A stretch of 64,000 nucleotides of DNA from Lichenostomus cassidix (Eukaryota; Chordata; Aves; Passeriformes; Meliphagidae). This document shows positions 50,131-61,277 of this stretch, piece by piece. Position 1 is the first letter of the stretch; each line of letters begins with the position of its first letter. The position numbers were made by a program, and so were the translations under genes. The notes beneath the pieces are model-generated. The model had not been told where the DNA came from. It did no database searches and saw only the letters and a program-made list of their open reading frames with translations. The stretch is from NCBI GenBank assembly GCA_008360975.2, contig CM039183.1, forward strand, positions 39,547,850 to 39,611,849, read 5' to 3'.

Positions 50131-53100
50131 AATCATTAAATGTACTGGATAGCTTCTTAATATCACATCAAATTGTTTTTCTGTGATTTTTCTATTATAT
50201 ATGTTAAATATGAATAGAGCCTCTGTTTTCCCCTGTGTACTAAATGCAGAAAAATCTTGACTTTTTCATTTTCATGTTCTGTTCAAGCTTTTTCTGGTAA
50301 CATGTCCCAAACAGTTTTATCTTTTTTATAATGCCATTGACAATCCTACCAACAATTAGAATAAGATTCATTCTGCAAGAATTTTATTTTTTAATCACAG
50401 CCTTTAGTTTACCCAATTGATTTTAAGCTCTAATTTCTAGTTTACAGTAATTTATTCCAATTTACCTCATTTTTACAACAGTTAGATATGTTTTAAATAG
50501 CTGCTTTGATTTTTATTCTCAAAAATGCCATTTTTCTAAACAGTGAGAGCCTCCTTTTGGATTATGGGATGGCAGCTTCTTGACTAACAACTGATAATAT
50601 TTTTAAGCTTTTCCCAATTACTGTTCATATTTTTCTACTGCAAGTTATTCCTATAAACTGATTTTGTTCAAAATTGCTTTGAGATTTTTGAAATTAGTAA
50701 TGTTAAAACCCCATGTGGCACTAATTTGGATATTGTTCTGTTTGTGTCTATGAGATATTGTGTGCTTGTGTTAGCACAACTTTTCAGAGTACTGTGAGAA
50801 TAACATGTTTCTATCTTTTTTTCCAGAATTTTGATCTGAGAATTGTTATAGGTGCTGGTGGAGCATTCCAAGAGCACTTTATTGATAGCTGTATGAGCAA
50901 TGTCATGTGGCTCAAAACAAAGATCTTCCCACTTCTTTTAATTATACTCTCATTTTAATTATAATCCCTTTTTCCTACACAGTACAGATACTTGTCCTTA
51001 AAGCATTGGTTTTATCAGAAAACCCTATTCCCTTGGGCAACAGTAGCTGCAAATGATTGAAGGAAACAAGCTTCTTTGCAGAGTAAAGAACCAGAATCTG
51101 GGCACCCACTGTGGAAATGTCACTTGTGAAATTGTGGTGAGAGCAGAACTGAAATGACCCCCAGGTTACACTACATACACTACATGAAGAGAAGAATGCA
51201 TGAACACTGTGGGGAGACAGGAAAGCAACAGAAATTAAGGTTGTCCCTCTAATCTAATCCACATGCAACTGCAGAGACTTTAGATGCAAAGTCTAGAGGA
51301 TGCTACCTGAACGCATTGGCATTGCTTCTTGGAGCAATTATGCCTGTAGTTTGCAACTCACTAATATGTGAGTAATGTCATGTGCAGATGAGAAATTAAA
51401 TCCAAAGTGGAAAGCCTGTGGTAGTCCTGAAAAGAGTTATGTACAAATTAAGTGCAGGAGTGAGCAAAGTTACATACTTTCTCCTACGCATGCTTGAACA
51501 TTTGTGCCAGTACAGGCTGTTCCTACAGACGCTGTCATCTCCTTAACAGTTTCTGTAATACAGAATCATGCAGAGACTTTAAAGGCTGTGTAATACCCCA
51601 TTCATCCATCAAAGCAGACACAGTACTACAATTAATTGCCAGGATACACATACAATACAGGTATTTTTTAATTTTGTTGTTCAAGGGCTCAGAAACATCC
51701 CCATAGCTGCTAATAATTTCTTTTTGCACTTTTTGGCCAGCTCTGTAGCCATGCAAGGGAGGAGAAGAAAAGGCAAGGGATTAATTTGTTTAAAATTCTC
51801 CCAGAAAGAGAAAAAACTATGAAACAGAATGTCACTAAAGCCTGAATGGCCTCATAAATGTATAGGTCTGATTGAATCGCTAGTGTGATGGAGAAAGATA
51901 AACATAAGAGGTAGGCCTGAACTCTGGATTGTGTCTTCCCAGCAAGATGCACAACTTTACCAAAATACTTTGCAACAAAGGGGCCACAAGAAGGTTAAGC
52001 CTAATTTAATGTCCAAAGACTTGAGAGAGGGATAGTGTGCAGGTCTTGTCTGCACATATGTACAAGCACCAGCTTAAACCCTCCATTCCTCCATCAAGAA
52101 AAGACATCTGGAAAAAAACAGTGACTGGTATACAACAGGATATGTGAATCAGTGTGTCACTGTTTTTTTTTCTACATCTGCTAATTTTGAAAAAAGAGAC
52201 TAACTTGTTTCCTAACTATGTAAGAGACACTCCAATAATTTTCTACATTTCAGTCTTTTGCAAGAAATCCCTCATAAATATCATGTTGCATATCGTTATG
52301 TTTCCAAAACATAAGCAAACATGTCCATTTCCCCCTTGGAATCACCCTGCAATGGGTTTTTACAGCTGACACGATTTAGTTGCACTCAGTCAGAAAAAAC
52401 CAAACCAAAACAAACCACAAACAAAAAAGCCTTTCTTTTGGTAATGTATGGCTAAGATCTGTAGAGGTGACTGACAATTCTAAGTGCTGAATTTATTACA
52501 TTGCCTTACAGCCTTGAACACTGGATGCTCAGCATTTTCTGAAAATTAGGTATGTGGAAATTGTCATAAATTAAACTTCCCCAAATAAGTAGTTATTTGA
52601 TAATGTACTAGTCAGCTACTGAAAGCACTTGAATACAAAGGTACATACACACATCCATTCATATCAATAAAATGTAAACATATTATGATGATGTGGGAAA
52701 GTAGAAAAAATTTATAAACATTTATTTAGAGTGTTTTATAGAGAGCAACTGAGAACTAACATATTGCCACATATATTATATTAGATACAGCAAGTTAGAT
52801 ATGACCTACTTAAATGTGTTTTTCAAAAAACTGTGTATTTTCATAGAATAGAGCATCCTTATGCTAAAATTATTGTCCTTAGTCTTTCTCTTAGACAGAA
52901 GAGAGTATTGTAACTCAGCAATCGAGGAAAATAACCCTGGAGGTGATCCAGAGAAAGGAATGAGGCAATTAACTCTCTCTGCATGAAAAGGAAATGGAGA
53001 TAAATGCATATTTCATTGAACTTGAACAGCAGATTTGAAGAAGCTATCCACTCTTTGCTAAAAGAATGAAACCTGCTCACTAAGTACTCTTGTTGCTTAC

Positions 53101-56100
53101 ATTCATTTATCTCATGGATTCTGGAGGAGGTTTGTATTACTGTCTTTATGTAGTGTACTGAAAGGAGCTTGCAAGCCAGGCCAGTGGAATCAAAAATAGC
53201 TTGAAATCATCCCTGTGATCTCTGGTTCCTGACCTCCCACCTAGGCTGACTGAGCTGCAGCAGCCTTCTGAGGCTGTGTCACCCCTGACACTGCTGAGAC
53301 TGGCAGTGTCTGTGCCTGGGTTTTGTGCTCCTCCAGATCAGGCTTGCTCTCACCTCCCCAGGTTTGTCACCCGGGGACTCAGGGCCTCACAGCATCTTTG
53401 GTAAGGGCATCCTCAAAATGCCAGAAATTGAGTGTTTATACACTCTTTTTTTTTTTACAGCTCCTTTGCAGCGTGAAAGAGCTAAAATGCAGAATATGTT
53501 TGTCTCGTCACTGTAAATATTTTCCATAACAATCCAGTTTCCAGCTTTCCTGCTCTTTCTAGGGCTCAGTTTTCATAGCCTTTTCCTGACTTCTTTGTTT
53601 CATGAAATCTGAAGTGTAGCATCTTCCCAATTTTTTTCAGCTTTCCAGTCTACCTAAGTTGGCTTGGCTTTGCAGCTCTTTTTTTTTCACAGAGAAAAGG
53701 TTTTGGTTACAGAAAGATATTTTTAACACATATTTCCTAGCTTTGACAAAAACAAAGAAATAGAACCCCTAACCAAAAATTAATAATAATAAATAATTAA
53801 AAAAACCTAGAGGGACACACACATTACTGGTTTTATGAAAATGAATGACATGACATTATTTAAAAAATCAAGCCACCTTCATGTTTCCAAGCCACCAGCT
53901 TTAAGGAAAACACATTATATACAAGCACTTTTAGATCTGTCTGGTTGAAGGCACTGACCTGAATCACAGAGAAAAAAATGGTTTGAACTCACATGGGGCA
54001 CACACATAGAAGGAAATCTTGCAGATAGAAGTGCATTTGAAGTTGATCATCACAATTTCATTTGATTTTGTTTCTTGGGTTTCTCTAATAGAAATGGAAG
54101 CAAATAAAGAGAGGAAAGACAAAAGAGAAAACAAACTAATGTTTTTCTGCTGAGGTTATAGTAGCTCTTTTCAACAAGAATGTTTTCAAATGGAATTTAT
54201 GAAATATTTCCTTAAAATAAAATCACTGATTTAAAAAAAAAATCTCTGTCTCTGTCCCATATACCTGGAAAGAAGGATTTCTCCCATTTGAATATTTTTG
54301 GCAATATGTCTGTTTCAGTCTTACAATCATAAGTGCTGGTAATTCCATCACTTCTCTGAGTAGTCCATATTGATGTCTAATAGATATCCTCTTTGCAGTA
54401 ATCATCTTACCCACATGCCACATATTCTACAATTGAAAAAAAAAAGACATAACAACACAAAGAGCCCTTGTGGAGATATTCTCACTTGCAAATGTCTACA
54501 CAGAAAAAAAAGGGTCACTAAACAGAGGAAAATGAAGTGTTGCATTTTTGGCAGTGGTACAGAAAGACATAATTACTTCACTGCATTTTGCAAAAATAAG
54601 GAATTAATTTTTGCAAACAATCATAAAAACAGCTTTTTATTCTGTTTCAAGGCATCCTGATCCAAATTTTGCTTTGCTACAGCTTTTTGTGGCAGAAGAA
54701 CAAAGGTTGTTAAATACTTAATTACCAGAACAGTACACGTGACTGGTGGATTGAGTTGGATAAATGAAGCTGCAATTATTTCACCACAGTGTGGCTGACT
54801 AAGATTGATACTTGGCCTTCACTCAATGGTTTTCATCATTCCACCAGAAATAAACAGAGCACAGACTAATCTCAATATATTTATGCATCAGTAACTTAAA
54901 TTGCTTTTGGAAGCTGTGAAATTTCTGCTTGTTTGTTGTAAAAGTAGAGTTTTGATTTTTTTCCTCGTGTCCTGTGACTTAGAATCAATGTGTGAATAAC
55001 TTTCATCCTCCTTACAATACATGCTATTCCTAAGAGCTCAGACCAAAAAAGAAATGAACATGCTTTTCTTCATCAAAATCCTATTTTATTCTGTCCCTTT
55101 TGCAAAGATGAGAAATAGGACTTGCAAAAAAATTAAGATTTGAGTCCATATTTCAGTTTCTTTCAACAAATACATTGAGCCAAGAACTTCTCTAAGACTG
55201 AAGCAAGTTACTCTGCCACAAAATTTGGATATGCATGCTAAACCTTCTATAAAGTCTAGAAATACGGGGGTACATGCAACCTCCAGCTCCAGTGTTGCAA
55301 ATGTACCTGATTGCAGGATGGCTCATGGTAGCAGTGGCACAGTAGTGAGGATATATGCCCCCAGTTCAGAAAGGTCTATGTTCAGACAGCTCAGATGTCC
55401 AGCAGATGACAGGGCCCTTATACCTGAGCATTCTTGTCTGACTTTAGTCCTCCACCCAATTTAGAAATACAACGCTCACTGTAGAAGCACTGGTAGGAAT
55501 ACTGGCAAGGACATGGAAACTGTGATCTTTGTTCCTCCTTCCCACCATGCAACCTAGCCTTGCTCCAAGAAGGAAGTGATGAAGCAATGACGACAGTCTA
55601 GTTGCTTTTTATATACCAATGTCTCTGCTATTGTCTTCCAACACAGCAGCTGCAGCAGTGCTGTTTCAATAACAGAATGGTTATAGAAAGTGCTCAGCAT
55701 GGACACGACTACAGATACACAGCAAGCAGTGAAAGGAAGACTAGAGTTCATTAAATGGTCTCAACATACTTTTTCAGACCTGAACTATATCTTTTGTGAA
55801 GAAGAATACAGTTAGAGTCAGAATTAATTTATTTTAGGCTCTTTTCTTAGTGTGGTTTACATATTTTAATTCAAGCAAGCACAAACATATCTCTGACCAC
55901 CTGACACAGGAAGCCAAATCATCTCTGTGGGGAAGACTCTACATTTTCTTAAATGATTGATTTTCTATATGATTTTCTACAGTCTGAATGAGGCCTACCA
56001 TAAATCTCATATCTATCAGTCACTCTAAACAAGGTTGTTGTTCAATGTCACATGACTAAATAATTTCCATACAGTGGTTTTTCTATTTATTTACCGTCTT

Positions 56101-56559
56101 CTGAGAGCCATCTCATTTGTGTGTATTGGATTAGTTCTGAATCTGCTCTAAGTTAGCAATATCATGTGCTCCATATGTTTGTATGACATTTTTTTCAGTT
56201 AGGGATTTAAAAAAAATTTTTATTGTTAAGACTAATTAAAGAAAGGTTTCATATGCAGGAAGCAGAAGAATACCATCTTCAACTGGTTGATACCCTAGCT
56301 CTCAGTGATATGCTCAAACCACTCCAAGTAGGCTTGAAGGCACAAGAGGGATGAGCTGTCTGACTTCAGCAATGAGATACTATTTCTTAAATACAGAAGA
56401 CAGACCATAGGGCTAAGGAGAAGCCAAACCATAGAGCAGAGAGAGCAAAAGGTAAGAAGGACTGATCTAGGAAAAGAAGGAAAGTAGATGTGTACAGCCT
56501 TGGGTACATTGGATCTTGTATTTTAAATTTATTCATTAAATTCCTTCAAGGCATGTCCT
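50131..56559. other. Non-genic sequence
   Basis: About 6.4 kb. It begins with a T-rich stretch (50.2-50.7 kb) and includes a GC-richer section at about 53.19-53.43 kb that I cannot identify, and an AT-rich run at 53.77-53.81 kb. No gene signature is seen in either strand. Confidence 0.55.
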
Positions 56560-56696
56560 ACAAGGCCAGGTTGGATGGGGCTTTGAGCAGTCTGGCATAC
56601 TGGAAGATGTCCCTGCCCATGGCAGGCCACTTGGAATTTGGTGATCTTTTTTCAGCTCGTTTCCAGCCCGAATAATTTCATGATTCTATGGTTCTA
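56560..56696 (+). mobile_element. Short CR1 3' end
   Basis: About 137 nt in + orientation: ACAAGGCCAGGTTGGATGGG, then CTTTGAGCAGTCTGG, CCCTGCCCATGGCAGG, a run of T in place of the usual AAGGTCCC, TTCCAGCCCGAATAATTTCA and the tail TGATTCTATGGTTCTA. It belongs to the same type of 3' end as the copy at 33.1 kb but is 5'-truncated further. Confidence 0.92.
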
Positions 56697-57721
56697 AGAC
56701 AATTGTCTGGCCTTAGTACAGAGCTAGTCCCAGTTCCAGAAAGAATGGTTTTCAGGGACTAAAGGCAGATTAATTTTCCCAGTGAATGTGATTGACATGG
56801 GTTATCATGGTTAAGAGTTAAAGGATAGAAGAATTACAAAGCTGAACCTCAGTACACGTTCAGGTAAGAGCCAGCATTATGGGAAATATGATACTGAGAA
56901 AGGCTGAAAGGAAGAAAAAGGATGCTTTTCCTATATCTACAGGACTGCATCCTCACAGTTAGAATGCACTTTCAAGACACTTATTTCAGTGCTGGACTCA
57001 ATAAATTTATATTTTCACTACAAATGGCGTAACTGTTTTTAACTTCTTATCCATTGCATTTTATAATACTGAAAATAATTAGAACTGATTAAAAAAAAAA
57101 AAAACCCTAAACAATCATTTATGTTCCTTTACTCTTAATTTACTTTCTTATTTGTTTTAGTTAAAAGTTAGATGAGAATTTTCATTTGTGTGTATACTGT
57201 GTCTCTTATTTTGTAAAGGTATGTGCTTGAGGAAGGAAATACTCCAGTTAGCATCAATAATGGATGCAAGTGGTTAAAGTTATTAAGTTTGGATGTAAGA
57301 AGCTGGTCTTGGTCAGCTTGAGAAACTGAAAATCAAGCATTACCATCTCTCTCTCTCTCTAATTTGCATTTTAAATATTTCAGGAAATTGGGTTTTTTAA
57401 AAATTATTCTGAAAAGCCTGAAAACATGTGTCAATGCCAAATTTCTAAATTTTGCTCCTTGAAAACTCCTGGCTTTTTATGTACAAATTGCCTAAGCCTG
57501 CTTTCAACCCCAAAGTCTGTGATAGATAAATTAAAACAAACTAGTTGATATCACCAAATGTACATAGTTATTTGTCAGAACTCAGTTTAAGGAGATGCCA
57601 CTAAGCCTTCAAATTCAAAGTTTGTAATGACGAAATACATTGAGGTAATAAATATTCTTGCGGCAAATCCAGAACTTTGGAAAGTATGGAGGCTTCTGCA
57701 GACTGGTGCTGCAAAGTCAGT

Positions 57722-57842
57722 ATAGGTAAATAACAAATAAATTATAAATTTATAAATAAATTTATTATAAATTTATCTATAGGTAAATTATAGGTAAATA
57801 AATAAATAACAAATAACAAATAAACAAACAAATAAACAGAAT
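57722..57842. repeat. TAAA/CAAA low-complexity block
   Basis: Repeated AATAAATTTAT, AGGTAAAT and AACAAAT words over about 120 nt, including several direct copies of TAGGTAAAT and AAATAACAAATAA. Confidence 0.85.
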
Positions 57843-58947
57843 AAATTCATGGGGTATAGACTTCACTTTGCTTCTTTTAGTTTCAACAAACTTGATTTTA
57901 CTGCATTTTCTAGTTTTTGTTGAAGATAGTGCAGATATTAAACAGCAAAACTTCATTTGGAATGAATTTCCAACATATTAAATTTGTTCTTCCAGATCTC
58001 CAAAAACCTCTTATCATTTCTGATTTATGATGTGCCCATTTTCACATCATGCCCTTCACAGAGCACTTATGTTTCTCAGTTACTTACAAACTCCATTTAT
58101 CTCTCACAGGAACTGGTTAGAGAACATATTAAGAGGTATCAATGTAATGTAGAACAGATTACATGAATGTCCACAATGGTAAAAAAGAGGAGGGTGGGGG
58201 GAGACAGAAAGAAAAATTATTATTCACTTTCCTTCCCCTTAATTTTCCATTTTTCCCTCTTAATTTTCCTTTCTTCTGATAAACAGAATGAAATGGGGAA
58301 AATATTTTAGCTTAAACATGATTTTGTTTGGTCAATGTTTCTCTGTAGGTTACTTGTTTGTAAATTTTAATTTACAGCATAAATATTTTTATAATCCATA
58401 TTACCTATCCTTTATAGGGTATTTTAAATGTTATATACTAAAATTAAAATTTCAGTTTCTTTTCTCCAGTAGTCAACTATTTAATTCTGAAAAACATATG
58501 CCTGGAAATGTGAAGAGTAGCACATAAATTAAGTCTCAATCTGTAGACTTTCAGAACAGTTTTCCTGGAAATACTCTGAACATAGTTCCTCATATAAATG
58601 TAAAGTGACTTGATTTATGACTGAACCATCTACATAATTGGCAATATCTTTTATTTCTTTGCTTCCGTTTATGTTCATTTCAACCATTGGAAAGAGATAG
58701 TGAAATACAAGGAGACTTCATAAATGTGTTTAAATTCATGTTGCTTCAGTTTGCTCTGGCCTGTTATCACAGCAAGATTACTTGTAGCTACCCAGAAACT
58801 CCTCAAATAATTTTCTATAGCATAGATTTTCTTACATGTCGATTACTATGATAATAGGATGTACATTCAGAAGAGACATCCTCTGGAGATTAAAATTCCC
58901 ATCTTCAGAAGGAGGAAAGTCATCCCCGATGTTAATATGTCATAATA

Positions 58948-58965
58948 TATTATTATTATTATTTA
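58948..58965. repeat. TTA trinucleotide run
   Basis: About five TAT/TTA units within AT-rich sequence. Confidence 0.8.
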
Positions 58966-60432
58966 TATGCCAAAGAATAAATTGCTTCAGAAGTATCCTT
59001 TATTATTAGAAAAGTTCTGTGACCTACACAGACTTGAATTTTACCCTTAAGAAGTAGAATGAAAGCCAAGCAACACTTGATGAAGGGCCTGTTGAGACTA
59101 TAACTATCAATTTCAAATTATACTAGATGATTACAGAGCTTTATCTGACTTCATTCAGACTTTTTGTGCTTACACTGGAAAATAGCTGAGCCTGGTTGTT
59201 ACAGTACAGATGAGACAAAGAAGAAATCAGCTAAAAGAAATGTTCAATTATGAGTGTGAAGTGGAACAGAATTTCAAAATTTACCTAGATCACTCTGCTA
59301 GTGTTCTAAACAAGTTGTAACTTTCTTGTGCTAATGAGAGCGGCAATAGAAATCCTAAAACTTTGCACAGCTTGAAATACTTGGGGGAGACTGAATTTTC
59401 CTTTTCATTATTTACTTGCATTATCCACATAAATCAATTCATCTAGCACCTAATTTGCATTTCTAACTCATAGAGCATTGTTTAATGAATTAGATGAATG
59501 ATCAACATCAGCAAGGTTTTCTTTTAAGAAGAGCAGAGGAGAGCACTGAGCCTCCATAGCTCTTATACGTAGATTACTTACTCATTCTTATCTGAATTTC
59601 CATTCCCATCATTTCCATTCTGTGGTCCATGGAAATCCTGCCAGAAGTAATCAGAGATACAACTAGTCACTGTGAGACACTGAAGTGATGCTAAAGGTGT
59701 TGGAATTTTTTTTTGAGATGGGTCTTCGAAATAGAGGGTATTTGCTAAAAGCGAGTTCTGGTAAAAGTAAACACACTGATATGGAAGATGTTTATTTGTT
59801 GCATGGTCTTTCGCAGTTCCATTTCCTCATTTTGCTACTTGTTGGTTCAAGATGTAACCACAGACTCAACTGGTATTAATTTCCAGGTTATCCAAAGCAG
59901 ATGGAAAAAAAGAAAATGAAAAGGCAGCCATTATTGCTGACATGATGCTGGAGAGATCTTGGGATTTGTACAATGACTGTATCAGTGTACAAACATAATT
60001 GCTACAGAAGAAACCAGAGGACCATCTAATTTGACCTTCTGTCTTCAACTTAGCTGATGCCAGCCATCTCAAATGTAGACATAAAACCCTCTAATGCACA
60101 AAATTGTGCAATGGTCTGTCATAGAGGAAATTATTCCTGACTCCAGCTGTTGCTCAATTATGTCCTGAGGCGTGAGGATTAATGGTTCTTGTGACTTCTG
60201 TCCCAGCATAAGTAATTGCAGATGCCGTTATTATTCAGATTGATGATGATTCTGCTCAAAACCTTCCTCTATGCTTTTCCTTCTACTAATCTGTGGCCTT
60301 TAATGGCAGAAGATGTCACATCATTTTAGAAACACAGCTCAGACTTATCCTACCATGTACCAAAGAAGTAGATTCTATCTTGGTGTGAAACGAAATTTAT
60401 CTGCAGAGGAATATTAACCAAGATGATCATTT

Positions 60433-61277
60433 GGCTGCTGAAGGGTAGGACAGCTCTGCAGACGGATCGGGACAGGCTGCATAGATGGACTGAGGCCAAT
60501 TGTATGAGATTCAATGAGGTGAAGTGTCAAGTCCTACACTTTGGCCACAGTAACTCCAGGCAGCTCTACAGGCTAGGGGAAGAGTGAATGGAAAACTGCC
60601 TGGCAGGAAAGGACCAGGTGGTGCTGGTCAACAGCTGGCTGAACATGAGCCAGCTATGCCCAGGGGGGCCAGAAAGTCAGTGGCATCCTGATCTGTATCA
60701 ATGTGTCCAGCAGGACCAAGACAGTGGTTGTCCCTCTGTGCTCAGCACTGAGGCCACACCTCAAACTCTGTGTCCAGTTCTGGGCCCCTCACTTCAGGAA
60801 GGACGTTGAGGAGCTGGAGTGTGTCTAGAGAAGGACAACAGAGCTGGGAAAGGGTCTAAAGAGTGAGTCCTATGAGGAGTAGCTGAGGGAGCTGGGGTTG
60901 TTTAGTCTGGAGAAAAGGAGGCTCAGGGGGACCTTATCACTGTCTATAGCTGCCTGGAAGGAGGCTGTAGCCAGGGGGGGTTTGGCCTCTTCTCCCAGGC
61001 AACCAGTGACAGGATGAGAGGACATAGCCTAAAGCTGCAGCAGGGGAGGATCAGGATGGACGTTGCGAAGAATTTCTTCATGGAAAAGATTGTTAAGCAT
61101 TGGCTTTGGCTAACCAGGAAGGTGGTGGAGTCACCACTGCTGGAGATATTCCAGAGACAGATGGATGTGGCACTTAATGCCATGGTCTAGCTCACTAGGT
61201 GGTGGTTGGTCAAAGGCTGAACTCAATGCTCTTAGAAGTCTTTTTCCAGCATTAACGATTCTGTGATTCTGCTGTGA
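60433..61277 (+). mobile_element. CR1 LINE, 5'-truncated copy
   Basis: About 0.84 kb of CR1 in + orientation. GCTGAGG-type RT text starts near 60433 (TGCTGAAGGGTAGGACAGCT), and ACTGAGGCCAATTGTATGAG lies at about 60489-60508. AAAACTGCCTGGCAGGAAAG lies near 60592-60611, TGGGCCCCTCACTTCAGGAA near 60781-60800, CTGGAGAAAAGGAGGCTCAG near 60907-60926, and AATTTCTTCATGGAAAAGAT near 61071-61090. The 3' end reads AACGATTCTGTGATTCTG. The reading frame of the RT C-terminal part (MSQLCPGG near 60645-60668) is broken by stops and indels. It belongs to a different CR1 subfamily from the copy at 21 kb, judged by the 3' region. Confidence 0.95.

Larger units (their letters stand above)
56697..60432. other. 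Non-genic sequence
   Basis: About 3.7 kb of AT-rich sequence. It holds a TAAA/CAAA-type low-complexity block at 57.72-57.84 kb, a CT run near 57.35 kb and a TTA run at 58.95 kb. A stretch at about 60.01-60.26 kb resembles an old amniote repeat (see findings). No gene signature is seen. Confidence 0.5.
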
